This document shows, one piece after another, positions 1-11,285 of a stretch of 64,000 nucleotides of DNA. Both the position numbers and the translations under genes were made by a program. Where the stretch lies: NCBI RefSeq assembly GCF_014898055.3, contig NW_023603184.1, positions 36,455,359 through 36,519,358 of the forward strand. The letters run 5' to 3'. Position 1 is the first letter of the stretch. Each line of letters begins with the position of its first letter. The DNA comes from Talpa occidentalis. Lineage: Eukaryota > Chordata > Mammalia > Eulipotyphla > Talpidae. Below the pieces are notes generated by a model. That model ran no database searches, was not told the origin of the DNA, and worked only from the letters and a program-made list of their open reading frames with translations.

Positions 1-389
1 TTACAGATGGCCACGTAGCGATCAAAACTCATGGCCAGCAGGATCCCAGATTCAGTCCAGGAGAAAAAGTGAATGAAGAACATTTGGCTCAAGCAGGCAT
101 CAAAGGCAGTATCTGGAGCATGAAAGCACATGGCAGCCAATACAGTGGGCAACGTAGAAAAGGATACGCCCAGGTCATTGACAGACAACAGAGATAAGAA
201 GTAGTACATTGGCTGGTGCAAGCTCTGCTCCTCCTTTATAATGAAGAGAATTAAGGCATTTCCCACAATGGAGATTGCATATAGCAGCAAGAGAAAGGCA
301 GCTAACCAGTGCTCCAGGCCCTCCATCTCTGGGAAGCCTGTTAGTATGAAGCTGGTAATTCTGGATACATTAGTCCCAAAACTTGCCAT
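1..389 (-). CDS. Class I olfactory receptor, OR51 family, N-terminal 129 residues (cut by window edge)
   Basis: G-protein-coupled odorant receptor of the cilia membrane of olfactory neurons. Reading leftward from ATG at 389, the frame is open to the window edge. It has an N-glycosylation site (N7-V-S), the class I opening FILTGFP, TM1 with GNALILF, the TM2 entry LHQPMYYFLSLLSVNDLG, a TM3 cysteine, and it ends in MSFDRYVAIC, the OR form of the DRY motif. No stop or frameshift is seen in 129 codons; family length is about 310-320. A splice acceptor (ttttcctctag) ends 6 nt before the ATG, as expected for an OR with a noncoding 5' exon. It is closest to the broken receptor at 11286-12229, sharing IVGNALILFI, KEEQSLHQPMYYFLSLLS and GVSFSTLPTVL, so the two are local paralogues. 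OR51 is clear; the subfamily was not assigned. The 3' half lies outside the window. Confidence 0.85.
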   Translation of the reverse strand, partial: MASFGTNVSRITSFILTGFPEMEGLEHWLAAFLLLLYAISIVGNALILFIIKEEQSLHQPMYYFLSLLSVNDLGVSFSTLPTVLAAMCFHAPDTAFDACLSQMFFIHFFSWTESGILLAMSFDRYVAIC

Positions 390-829
390 GAGACTCTAGA
401 GGAAAACAACCAGAGTGAGGTCAGACAGTGGAAGACCAGGAGTCACTGTTCTCAGGGTTGCAGGGACAATGTTACTTAGATTCCATATCAAAGATGATGG
501 AAGGGTCAGGAAGGCACAGGCTATGAGTCACTGGTTTATAATCCTAAGCCTTCCACACTATATCCACATGTGTTAGGTTCCAAATACTCCTGACTCTTTT
601 TGGGTTTTTTAGATATTATTCCTCATTTCTCCTGTCTCTGTATTCTTTACAGAAAGATCCAAATTTTTCTCCAATAGTAGAAAATGATTTTGGTGTTTCT
701 TCCTGCCTGTTCTTAGCCACCAACTTCTTCAAGAAGTGAGGTACACTATAGTCCACTCTGTTCCCTACCCCCACCCCAGAGGCCTCAGCTCTACAATTAG
801 ATTTCTAAGATTTGTTATTGGTTCTACTC

Positions 830-1550
830 TATCTGACCCTTTGTTTTGTTTCTCTATATTCCACCTATAGGTGACACCATTAGGTATTTGTTTTTCTCCT
901 TTGACTTATTTTGTTTAGCATAACCCCCTCCAGTTTCATTCATATTGTCACAAATGGCAAGTTTATCTTTTTTTATAATAAATTTATTTTTTATTCCCCA
1001 TACAATTGCAACCCCCTTATTTTGACCCCAATCCCTCCCCTCCTGCCCCCTACCCTCCATAGAGTGTCTCTGGTTCATAGTTTTTTGTTGATTTTGATTT
1101 TCACTTTCTTATAGTTATTCATTTTCCTGGTCCCTTATTTAAGTTTTCTAGATTCCTGCTATGAGTGAGACCATCCGGTATTTTTCTTTTTCTTTCTGGC
1201 TTATTTCGCTGAGCATGATCCCTTCCAGCGCCATCCATGTTGCTGCAAATTGCATGTGTTTATCTTTTTTGAATGCTGAGTAATATTCCATGGTATATAT
1301 ATACCTCATCTTCTTGATCCAGTCATCTATTTTTGGGCATTTGGGTTGTTTCCAAAGCTTAGCTATTGTAAATAGTGCTGCTATAAACATAGGGGTGCAG
1401 GTGGAATTGATATTTCTGTGTCCTTTGGGTAAATACCTACGAGTGGAATTGCTGGATCATATGGAAGCTCAAGTTTATCTTTTTAATGGCTGAGTAGTAT
1501 TCCACTGTGTATCTATATATTGGCATATATATATATGTATATATATTCAG
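830..1550 (-). mobile_element. Old L1 3' end (ORF2 C-terminus), split by a younger L1
   Basis: Both flanks of the element at 974-1469 are L1 ORF2 C-terminal sequence in reverse orientation. The left piece (about 840-973) includes the region that reads as the end of ORF2, and the right piece (1470-1550) encodes the reverse complement of the usual HTVEYYSAIKK-like stretch. They join correctly if the inner element is removed. Outer limits are approximate. Confidence 0.7.
974..1469 (-). mobile_element. Young 5'-truncated L1 (3' end), nested in an older L1
   Basis: Reverse-complemented 3' end of the same L1 subfamily as the full-length copy at 24646. From right to left it has the ORF2 tail (ending SLIAGI and stop near 1150), the 3'UTR with its G-rich tract, and an A/T-rich tail near 974. 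It is flanked by a direct repeat caagtttatcttttt (958-972 and 1470-1484), which fits a target-site duplication. 5'-truncated at the codons for the DHMEA-like antisense region, that is, just upstream of the YDPAI-type stretch. Confidence 0.85.
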
Positions 1551-2629
1551 AATACGAAAGAGGAGATCCTATACCTCTGAAATTCAAACAATGTTATAAA
1601 CCAATTTTACTTCAACTAAAAAACATCATAAACTCAAAATCAAAGGGAAAGAAAGAAGTGAGGTAGAGTGCATTTTACATGAACTTTTTCCTAATAAACT
1701 CAACTTACTAAATCACTCTCTCTCATTCAAATGATGACATTTTCCCCTATATTCTGAATTAGGTCTCACTTCTCATCTATATTCAAAAACCATTCTAGTT
1801 CCTCACCCTCTCTTTGTTATTTGAGTTCCTCAAGTACCCACCAAGTATGCAGATTCTCATGATCTTCATTCCCAATTGCTTTTGCTTTTTCTCTCTTTCA
1901 TGTTTATATTATTTTTCTTTTATATATATTAAGGTTTTCCAAAATGTGGTATATGTTAGATTCATCTAAGGAACTTAAAAAAGAAAAAAACCCTCTGCCT
2001 GAGCCACACTCATGACAATTAAATCAAAATCTCTGGCAGTGGAAATAAGGAATCAGTATTATTGTAAAACTTCTGAGGCAATTCCAAAAGGCAGTGAAGT
2101 TTGAGAACCAGAGATTTAAATCACTTCTATTAAGGTTAAAAATTAATTTTAAAAATAGAAGAAATCTAAGCTAAGTGTTAGGATACAGTTCTAGAATTTT
2201 CAGACTCAGATAATTTTGAAAGATCTCTTACAAGTTTGCAATGGAATGTAAGTGAGATTCCTGGAGTTCCAGGCTTGGTGTTCTTTAAAACCTAGGCTGT
2301 ACCCTTGGAATCCCCACTCCAAAGCATGGAGTGCCCATGAATGCACTAGCACTACAAAGCAACTTATGGGGTTCCAGCTTATAAGAGAGTTAGCAAAAAA
2401 AAGAAAGAAAGTCAACAGTGGGTATCTGATTCCACCTACAGCCTTCGTTTCAGATAATTTAGCTACATTATGAAAATGTTGGGGCACTCCATTTGTTTAA
2501 AAAAATCAGAAAAAAAAACTCTCCTGTTAGCTTTAGATAAGTGCCACCTACACCAACTTTTTCCTCATTGAAGATTAATTTCAGAATTCACTATCACGGC
2601 AAACAAAAAAAACCTATTTATTGCCCCTA

Positions 2630-2815
2630 TTTATTAATTTATTTATTTATAAATAAATATTTATAAATATATATAAATAATATATAAATATTTATAATAT
2701 TATTAAATATATTATATATTATATTATATATTATATTAAATATATAAATAATATATAAATGAATATATAAATAAATATTTATATAAATAAATATTTACCT
2801 ATTTATTTTTCAAGC
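2630..2815. repeat. Near-pure A/T low-complexity tract
   Basis: About 185 bp of interlaced tat/aaat words with almost no G or C and many self-complementary stretches (for example aaataaatatttataaatat). It is a degenerate AT microsatellite, probably grown from a repeat tail. Confidence 0.8.
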
Positions 2816-3159
2816 TATCACTCATTTCTCTGTTCTCTTTCATTACTAATATATTCAAAATAATTTTCTATTCATGATGCTCTTTCTCAATCCCATACAC
2901 CAATGATTTCAAATGTATGTCTCCAGTTTAGATTTCTCTTCTTGTAGATTAAAGTATCCAGCTCCTTATTGGACTATCAATTGTAACAGCTCATCAGTAG
3001 TCAAACACAACATATGCAAAGCTGAACTTTTTGTTAATCAGCATACTTGATCTCCAATATTTATCATGTAATTAGAGACCATCACCATTTATCCATGCAC
3101 TCAAGCCAGAAAAACCTAGAACACATTTCACACTCTCTCCCAGTCCCAGATCTCAGCAA

Positions 3160-3770
3160 TGTATTATCACTTTTCCAAAATATTCTTCACACTGGCTTCT
3201 CTCATTTCCTCACTTCTGCTGTAATCTGTCCCTCAGTAGCTTCACCCAGGAGGTCAGCACAGCTTCCTGACTAGTCGTCCACTCTTTCTGCTATGCTCTG
3301 GCATGCCTTTTCTACCCATTTCTACTCATAATATAAATTTAAAAGATGTTACACTCCTTCTGGAAAGTTTCCAATGACTTCCCTTACCTTCTGAAATAAG
3401 AATTCAGACACCCTTACCATCCTATGCAGAAACATACTGGCTGTGAATCTGCTTGTCAGCATCCAGTTATTTGAATCATCCTTACTCTTGTACTCATGCT
3501 TGTATGTCTCTGTTATATATCCTCACACACACTTTTCTCATGATTCTTATCATACTTTAGACTTACAGTGAATTAATGTGTATCTGTTATTTGATTTGTA
3601 TTTTCTCCCCCAATAAATTATAAGTTCTTATAATTATCTTTTCTTTCTTCTCATTTTATCTTCAATGCTTAGACAAATCTCTGGGAGCCCTGGGCTAGAA
3701 CTCAGGGATGACCAGATCTAGTTCTAATTAATAAATATTGATTAAATAGATACATTAACTCTTTTAGGAG
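3160..3770 (+). mobile_element. Probable ancient L2 LINE fragment
   Basis: The stretch around 3350-3420 (ttccaatgacttccctt, then aagaattcagacacccttaccat) resembles the L2 consensus, and the 3600-3760 part resembles the L2 3' tail. It is highly diverged; the call is from remembered consensus and the limits are approximate. The neighbouring stretch 1560-3150 shows no gene apart from the A/T tract. Confidence 0.4.
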
Positions 3771-4423
3771 AAAGGTATGAACTATGTGCTTAAGTGTAAA
3801 GTGAATTTAGACAATTAAATAACTATCATCTAAAAACTGAGTTTTTATCTCAATTGTGAATTTAGTTTACTTCTTCATACCTTATTTTCATTTTTACAGT
3901 ATTATATAGAAAAATAAAGTCTAAAGAGTAAAACATTTAAAATGCATTGGAAGGACCCTGGCTCAAGATATATCTATTTAATAAATGGCAACCAAGAAAG
4001 TGGTGATAAAAAGGAATATGTAGTGGATGAGACTTCTTGATCTTTCTTCTATACTGTCTTCCCATTTCTAGTTTCCAGTTTCCAAACCAAAGGCTCAGAC
4101 ATTTTTCCTCAGAATTTTACCTACCTAATGAGAATATTAAGAGTGTGTGTCATACCAAATAAAATCTTCAAAAATTAGCTCTACACTGACTAAGAACCAT
4201 AAAGTAAAACCATAAGGATGAAGCCAGGTTAGTGGGATTTCTGGCACCAAGGGCCATGGATGGGAGGGTGGGTTTGGGAATATGGAAAAAGAATGCAGCG
4301 AAAAGTCTCCACACATGAATCATAGCCAGCCTCTCCTCTTTCAAATGTTTGTACTGTGCTAACTAGATTTTGAAGGTATGAATGAGATTCCTAAGTGAGG
4401 GGAGAATTGGAGTCCCAACTTAC

Positions 4424-4560
4424 CTCTCCAGGACAGTTCTGCTGAACCAGAGGAAAGAGACAGGTGAAGTGTCTATGGGAGCGAGGGGGAAACAAGGACC
4501 TTGTACTCTACACACAGCTTCCTGCCAGCCTCCACCCATTCCTGCCCTGATCTATTTAAA
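4424..4560 (-). promoter_or_regulatory. Candidate promoter and noncoding first exon for the OR at 1-389
   Basis: On the minus strand a TATA-like TTTAAATA (about 4560-4553) sits in a locally GC-richer patch. About 130 nt downstream there is a consensus splice donor, GGAGAG|GTAAGT, with the exon ending at 4424. This would give an exon of about 100 nt, some 4 kb upstream of the acceptor at 396 in front of the left-edge receptor, the same architecture as the other ORs here. Seen: TATA-like box and donor. Inferred: that they are used and that they belong to this receptor. Just upstream the minus strand reads cctgggggatt, a weak half-match to an Olf-1/EBF site. Confidence 0.4.
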
Positions 4561-5485
4561 GCTGCTGATTTAGAATCCCCCAGGCCCAGTCAGTCCTGGC
4601 GCTCAAGGAGGTGACTGGGACTGCAGGGAATGCAAACGTTTTAAATAGATGGATCCTCTGTGTCCTCGCATTTCTTCCCTTAAGAGGTTTGAAAGAAATT
4701 AAGACTTAGAACTGTGTTTTCCTTCAGAAGCCCAGAAAGAACCTATTCAATAATTCAAAAACAGTCGATTGAAATCAGACCCTGTCTCTCACTGGCTCCT
4801 AAATTGCGACTCTTCCTACTGACTGCCACAACCCAAATAGATTTCAAGAAGCAAAATAACAGAACCACTAAGAGCATACTTATTTGTACTTGGCAAATAG
4901 AATGACCATCCAGGTTTGCCTGGCACGCTACTGATTTTAGCAATGAAAATCCTGCATTGGGGAAAACCCTCAGTTGCTGCAAAATGGGACAATTTGTCAC
5001 CCTATATGCAGATCTGATTCTAAACCTCCTTCCCTGTCTGAGGGATGATCTTTAGAAAGTTATTTAATTTTCTCAAGTTCCTGATTCCTCTTTTGTAAAA
5101 TTGTTGTGCAAATGCTTACAGATCCAGTTGACCGTGAAACTCAAGATCCCCAAGCAAGTACTTAGGGAAAAAGAGCTATTTTAATGATTTGCCAACTTTT
5201 CTTCTGCCAAAAAACTTTTGAATAGAAGTTGGAAAACTGTCTTGCTTTTCCACCTTGACTTGCACCTTGCTGCAGGGAGATTTGGAGGAGACATACAAGA
5301 GACCCTTGGTAGAGAAACGTGGGTGAGAGAAGGGGGGAGTCTGCTCCTGGGCCTTGGCCATTATCTTGCTGCGTCTGTGCGTTGGACAAGATGTACAGTG
5401 CAGGCTTCAGAACTCAGTGAGAACCTGAGGAAAGAGAGCAAAAGAATTGTGAAAATCTTGGAGGACGCTTCTAAAGGTGGCAGGC
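4561..5485. other. Stretch without a recognised gene
   Basis: Unique-looking sequence. Short open frames occur on both strands (about 5162-5577) but none matches a family I recognise, and the plus-strand one runs into the SINE at 5486. Confidence 0.5.
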
Positions 5486-5753
5486 GGGCCTCCCTGGTGG
5501 CGCAAGGGGTTAACACTCAACCTGTGAAGCTAACCGAAGCCACTGCAGCACAGTTTGATCCCCAGCCAGGGAGGTGACCCCCATGGTGCAGCAGACCTCT
5601 CCTGATTCGCCCCGCTGCTCCCCTCAGCAGTGTATTTCGGTCAATCTGCCTGTTCTGTTCCCCTCTGTCTCTGGTGAATCCTCTCACCCCCACACCTCTG
5701 GCCTGTACCCCTGTTCTTGAATGCATAAATGAATAAATCTTAAAAAAAAAAAC
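5486..5753 (+). mobile_element. tRNA-derived SINE (full length)
   Basis: Starts gggcctccctggtggcgcaa, has a tRNA-like head with a B-box-like region (gtttgatcccc), then the unrelated body with gcagacctctcctg, cagcagtgtattt, ctgcctgttctgttcc and ctggtgaatcctctcacc, and an aaataaatctt-type tail running into poly-A. A short repeat tggcaggc flanks it, so it is probably a complete insertion. Same family as the copies at 8938, 32114, 32832, 37686, 50140, 50988, 53107 and 54857. Confidence 0.85.
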
Positions 5754-6464
5754 TTAACTTGGCAGGCTCTTGAACTTGAGCAAGCAATGGAATATGGAAC
5801 ACCCCACTCAATCTTCCCTCGTAATGACCCCCCAAGATTCCACTATTGCTTGATCACATCGCACCCCTTTCCCTAAGTTATTTCTTATTTTCTCCTAATG
5901 AAAGAAAACACTTCTGGGCTCACAGACTCCATACCTTCATTTTGAGGACTTATAGATCTTGTGGTTTGAACAGTCTCCCCATTACATTAAGTTAAATTAA
6001 ATTATCAAAGTATCTAGCACAATGTTTAGCAAATAGTAAGCATAAGCTAATATTTTGGACATAAATTATACCATTAACCTAACAGCATCAGCATTCTTCT
6101 CATAAGTTTGCAAAACTGGTTACCACATTACTTAGCGAATCACATGTTCAGCACATGTGACATGCACATACCTATTTGGTTGATGCTTTGTTGTCCATGT
6201 ATTAGATGCCTATCAGTCCCACAGCATCATCTTGCAGAAAGGGCTCACACTGTGTCACTCCTTTTTTTTTAACAAACCTATTCCCAATCCAAACCCTCTT
6301 TTCCTTATTGGTTAGAATCTTTGTAAAGTAATATTGATTCACTTTTCGAGCTAAATTAATCCAAGTCAATGTGCACTAGAGAAATTTGTGGTCCTACAGG
6401 CTACCACAGACCATAACCCTGATATCTTAGCTCTCTGAACTGGAATAATCCTCCCCACCAATAA

Positions 6465-6640
6465 TAACACTTATGTGTATTTATTGAGTGTTTCATGTAT
6501 CAGTTAGCTCCATTAATTCATTTCAATTTTACAATAGCCTTATGAAACAGACATTATTTATATTTTTCCAAAGTCACCAGAAAAGGTAAGTGACAGAATT
6601 AGTATTTGTGTCTAGGTACTCAGCCATGATGCTATAAGGC
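6465..6640 (+). mobile_element. MIR/L2-related ancient SINE remnant
   Basis: Order of words fits MIR: tttattgagtgtttcatgta, a cattaattcatttcaa-type core, ttacaatagccttatgaaac, then aaaaggtaagtgacagaatt. Diverged; 5760-6464 to its left has nothing recognisable apart from a possible tail of the same repeat class near 6010-6050. Confidence 0.5.
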
Positions 6641-6814
6641 AACACTGAGTTCACAAAGTAAGTGCCCTTCTGCCATTTTCACCCTGGATTCCCTCGTGCT
6701 TAACATGGGGCCTATTTTTCAGCAGTTCTCAAGTAGCCCTTACATGAATGGATGAGCTTCCTTTGTGATTTGATATCTTGCAAATCTCTAGTCCAGCCTA
6801 AAACTATTTATACT

Positions 6815-7260
6815 AAGTGTGTGTAGAGTAAATGGTTTTCAGGCTTTTCTGTCCTCCCACCATTAGGATTGCCCTGCCTGATGGGGCACCTGCAGTTGTT
6901 ACATTGTTGTAAGCTGTCTTATTTACCTCTGTGGGCCATGGGAGGAGTATTGAGACAGTCACCAAGAGAAGCAGAGGCAGGAAAGAAGTGGGAAAGAGAA
7001 GGGGAGAAAGAAAGCCAGAAGAGAGAGAGAGAAGCCCAGAGTAAAGACTTGCCAGGGCCTGGAAGGCCTCTTGGCCTCCTGGCCCCCTGGCACCCCTGCC
7101 TGCTGTGACCTGGTTGCTACAATACGTGTAAAGCTCAATAAAAGCCTGGGAAAGCCACCGAGGGCTCCTGGACTCCTCCTTTACCCAGTCTGCTCCCATC
7201 ATAGAAAACCTGCTCAGTGCCATCCTGCCCCTATAATATGTTTGGAAGGCAATAAAAGAA
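6815..7260 (+). mobile_element. Possible solo LTR
   Basis: Purine-rich middle (6960-7035) followed by a C/T-rich part and two polyadenylation-type words caataaaag (about 7136 and 7250), the layout of an endogenous-retrovirus LTR. No internal viral genes are next to it and the ends are not certain. It could instead be unique sequence. Confidence 0.25.
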
Positions 7261-7380
7261 AAAATTGCAACAGTTTCAAAATAGTTTCATCAACTCGAAA
7301 TCACAGTAGCCCTAAACTTGGTTGTCAGTCAGTCTGGGTTCACTTCCTGATCCTCCTTTCAACCAGCTGTGTGATCCTGG

Positions 7381-7446
7381 ACAAGTTAACCTATTCTGCA
7401 ACAAGTTAACCTATTCTGTATGCAATGCACACACACACACACACAC
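7381..7446. repeat. 20-bp tandem duplication followed by an (AC)n microsatellite
   Basis: acaagttaacctattctg is present twice in tandem (7381 and 7401), followed after a short spacer by about 10 AC units (7428-7446). Confidence 0.8.
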
Positions 7447-8811
7447 AAAATATTTTTTTTAGCTTTGACTGGCACATAATGTGAACATACTGTAAAATAC
7501 AGATTAAACAGGCAAGAGAGAAAAGCCATTCCCACAGACTTGGAGTACGAGAGAGCAATCTCCCTCCTGAATGCAGGAATCTGCTGCCTGAAGGTAAAGC
7601 CAGCCCTTTCAAACCCACTGAAGACCCAGGAATCAGGTAAACAAGACTTAATAATAGCACCCAGCCTTTGCATCTCTGTAGTGCATTTTTTAGAAAAGAG
7701 AATAAATCCTACATTGCTGTCCTCTATCATCAGCATATCTTTAGGTCTTAACAACTTAGAACACCTCCTGTTAAGAATTTACATTCTTTTTTTTGACGTG
7801 TGTGCATTTTATTTTAATCTTTTATTTTTTACACCATTGTTCATTTTTAAACAATATGATTCAGTGACTCAGTGTTCCTGCCTACATAAACTAGAGTCAA
7901 TCTTAGTTCATTGGAACAGCTCTTACAGATTAAAATCTGCTGGGTTTCTTCTACGTTTGAATGCTCACTTTGATCACTTAATAACCTCTTTACCTATCAT
8001 TGGTACTTTATTTTCAGTAAACAATAATAAGTAATCAAGAAATGTTATCATTAGTATTACTTCGTAGCTGGTAAAATGAGCATTAGAAATTATAAATGAC
8101 AGGTCTAGTGAACCCGGTTTAAGAAAAACACCAAGTGGGACTAGTCCTGCTATCAGGCCTGCCATAAATAAATATTCTGTCATTTGTTTTAAACTAATGA
8201 TCTGATATCCTTTAACTACATAGCAAATATTCTGGCCAGCACAGGCCTCTGGTGAAATGGGAAATGGGAAGTGAAAGTTGGATGTGTTCTTGATATGCAT
8301 CAGGTGGAATGAGTCTCGGGGGCCCAGAATCACGCCCTCATGAGTAGTGATGCTGCCCTCCACAGCCCACGGGCCCCCATCTGGAAATGAATGAGTCCCC
8401 TAAGGAAAGAAAATGCTGCTCTCTGGAGATGAGCAGAGAGGAGCATTTGGAAAATGCCTTGATGGGGAGCCAGCAGGGGCACCATCACTGGCCCTCTCCC
8501 TTGTGATGCTCCCTCAGAGCTCTGAAATCATTCTCAGGTACTGCATTCTCTCATGCGCTCTCTGACTTTATTAAAAGACAATACATGTGCTTTACAGAAG
8601 AGAAAAAAGATAAATAGAAAATAAATCTTACTAATTCTCACTAGCCAGATTAAAGTACTAATAAACATTTTAAATCCTTCCAAATACATTTTATTTTCTA
8701 TGAAAATGTTCAACAATATATGAATAACAAAATATGAATAACGATGACATCTTTAATGAGGTATTTTGATAAGAAAATCTTCAGCATGTATGAATATCAT
8801 TTAAGGTATAG

Positions 8812-8813
<2 letters not shown>

Positions 8814-8844
<31 letters not shown>
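8814..8844. repeat. (TA)n microsatellite
   Basis: About 15 uninterrupted TA units. The surrounding 7450-8930 carries no recognised gene. Confidence 0.9.
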
Positions 8845-8847
<3 letters not shown>

Positions 8848-8937
8848 AACATACTAGAAACAATGAAACATCTGTTTTACTTCTGCTGGAAGGAGTAAAG
8901 GGAATGCTAAAAATATTTCATAAGAAGATAACCCAGA

Positions 8938-9192
8938 GGGCCTCCCCAGTGGCTCAGCGGGTTGAGCCCAGCACTGTGAAGCTGTCCACAGCCTCTGCAG
9001 CATGGGTTTGAACCCTGGCTGGCCAGGAGATACCCACATGTTGCAGCAGACCTCTCCTGTCTCGCCCACAGTGTTTTTGGTCCATCTGCCTATTCTGCTT
9101 CCTGCTCTGTCTCTGGTGAATTCTCTCACCCTCCCACACCTCTGGCCTGTACCCCAGTTCTTGTATAAATGAATCTTTTTTTAAAGAAAAAA
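8938..9192 (+). mobile_element. tRNA-derived SINE with perfect TSD
   Basis: Same SINE family as at 5486, with the head at 8938 and the aaatgaatctttt-type tail near 9175. It is bounded by a perfect 13-bp target-site duplication aagataacccaga (8925-8937 and 9193-9205). Confidence 0.92.
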
Positions 9193-9448
9193 AAGATAAC
9201 CCAGAACTGAGCCAGTATCTAACCCATGCTAACTGTCTAATAAATATTTTTGATGAATAAAAATATAAGCATAAAATACATGGAAGCTTTTCCAAGTTAG
9301 AATAGCAGAACGAAGTATAAAAAGAGGCATAAAGTAGCTTGTCTTAAGAATCTATATGATTTAAATGTAGAGCAAATGTTTTTTGTGAAGAAGAGGAGAA
9401 TGGTTAGGGGTAGTAGGATTTAAGAGATAGATACAGTGGTAATATTTT

Positions 9449-10865
9449 TAAAATTTTTATTGGGGTAACATTGCTTTTTAAATATATATACATATATATG
9501 TTTCAAGTGCACATTATCAAAATCTGTATATGATATATTGCAATCTCCACCAAAAGTCTAGTTTCCACCCACCATTGTACAACTGACCCGCCTTAACTGA
9601 CTTGTCCACCCTCTAACCTCCCTTCCACTCTGGTGACCACATTGTGTTTCTTAAATCTAAAGATGTGTTTTTGTCATGCAATTTGCTGCAACATGGATGG
9701 CGCTGGAAGGGATCATGCTCAGCGAAATAAGCCAGAAAGAAAAAGAAAAATACCGGATGGTCTCACTCATAGCAGGAATCTAGAAAACTTAAATAAGGGA
9801 CCAGGAAAATGAATAACTATAAGAAAGTAAAAATCAAAATCAACAAACAGCTATGAACCACAGACACTCTATGGATGGTGGGGTGCAGGGAGGAGAGGGA
9901 TTGGGGTCAAAATAAGGGGATTGCAATTGTATGGGGAATATAAAAATAAAATTTATTTTTAAAAAATAAAAATAAATAAATAAATCTCAAAAAAAAAATA
10001 AAGATGTGTTTTTGTTTCATTTGTTCATTTGCTTTATTTCTTCCTGCCGTGAATGAGTGAAATTATGTGACATTAGTTTTGCTCAGTCTGATTTGTTCCA
10101 CTTATTATAATCTTCTTAAGGTCCAACCATGTCATAAATGGCAAGATTATGTTTTTTTTATAGCTGTATAGTGTCCCATTGTGTGTGTGTACATATAACA
10201 CAAGTGATATATGTATATATCACATTCTCTTTATCCATTTATTGGATCATTAACATCTAAGTTGCTTCCACATTTTACCTAGTGTGAACAGTGCTGCAAT
10301 GAACAAGGGACTGTGACAATATCCTTGAGATCCTATTTCAGAACTTTTGGATAAATACATAAAAGTGATATTGCTGGATCATATAGTTATAACACTAAAA
10401 ACAAAAGTAGCACAACAAAAAATAAAATGAGACTACATTAAATTTAAAAACTTCTGTAAAGCAAACAACCAACAGAGTATAAAGGCAACATATGGAAGAG
10501 AAGAAAATATTTGCAAACGGTGCATCTGTTAAGTGGTAAATCTCCATAAGATGAGGAGGCCCTGCAAATTAGTAGCAACAGAAATGTCAACCTTAATTTA
10601 AAATATGAGTTAAGAAGTTAAATAGACATTTCTCTAGAGAAGATAAGCATATGGCAACACATGCTCAGAATCACTGTATGAAAACATGAGTTATCACCTC
10701 ACGCCTGTCAAAAAGGCAGTTACCAAGATAACAAAGGACAGAGGTGTTGGTGAGTATGTGGAGAAATTCAGACACTTGTACACTATGGTGGAAATGTAAA
10801 ATAATGCATCCACTATGGAAAATAGCATAGATGCTCTTCAAAAGATTAAAAATAGAACTAAAAAA
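9449..10865 (-). mobile_element. Old L1 with 5' inversion (twin priming), interrupted by a younger L1
   Basis: From 9449 to about 10394 (minus 9675-9999) the sequence is L1 3'UTR and ORF2 end read on the minus strand, up to the tatgatccagc word. From 10395 to 10865 it is ORF2 sequence read on the plus strand, ending at aaaatagaacta, the word that precedes that breakpoint in an L1. The two halves are adjacent in the parent element but in opposite orientation, the mark of twin-primed reverse transcription. Confidence 0.7.
9675..9999 (+). mobile_element. Young 5'-truncated L1 3' end with perfect 16-bp TSD
   Basis: Begins catgcaatttgctgcaacat in the last part of ORF2, includes the ORF2 stop and 3'UTR with the cacagacactctatggatgg to G-rich stretch, and ends in an A-rich tail. 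The flanking repeat aaagatgtgtttttgt (9659-9674 and 10000-10015) is a perfect 16-bp TSD. It lies inside the older L1. Confidence 0.95.
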
Positions 10866-11285
10866 AAATAAAATAAATAGAACTGCCTTTGTTATAATCT
10901 TGGGAAAATAATCCTTTACATATTATGGCAATATTAACATAGTAATTAATAGTTCCTTTGGATGCTTCATTTTAAACAAGGATGATAGAAACATACTGTG
11001 ACCAAATAAGGGACTGGATATAAAGTTGTACATTAATGAATTTAAAAAGAGGAGAATTGAGCAAATATATTTTGCTAAATTATGACCAGTTTATTTTGTC
11101 AAAATCCAATATTTTGATTCTTAACTATGCCCAGTCTGTCATTAAACATTATGGCAGAAATACTAATAGTAGGTTAGTGCCCAAAAAGAAATGTTAAGTG
11201 TTTTCTCAAGCCGGTTCATGAAAACTCAAATGTGTGGAGTGACAATGAATATCTTCTTACTCTTGACCCCTTACAATCACCCTGC
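10866..11285. other. Stretch without a recognised gene
   Basis: AT-rich unique-looking sequence downstream of the broken receptor. Nothing supported. Confidence 0.5.

Noticed and set aside
1148..1390. 80-codon minus-strand open frame
   Set aside because: ORF2 C-terminus of the nested L1 (ends SLIAGI), not a host gene.
2630..2815. CRISPR-like or origin-like repeat
   Set aside because: This is mammalian DNA and the tract is simple A/T low complexity, with no spacer-repeat structure.
5162..5577. Overlapping frames, including a minus-strand peptide ending TSIQKFFGRRK that hints at a PCNA-binding motif
   Set aside because: Too short, no family recognised, and the plus-strand frame runs into a SINE. 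It could be a processed-pseudogene scrap; a translated search of 5100-5480 would decide.
7540..8034. 164-codon plus-strand open frame
   Set aside because: AT-rich, low-complexity hydrophobic composition, no motif, no splice or promoter context; consistent with chance.
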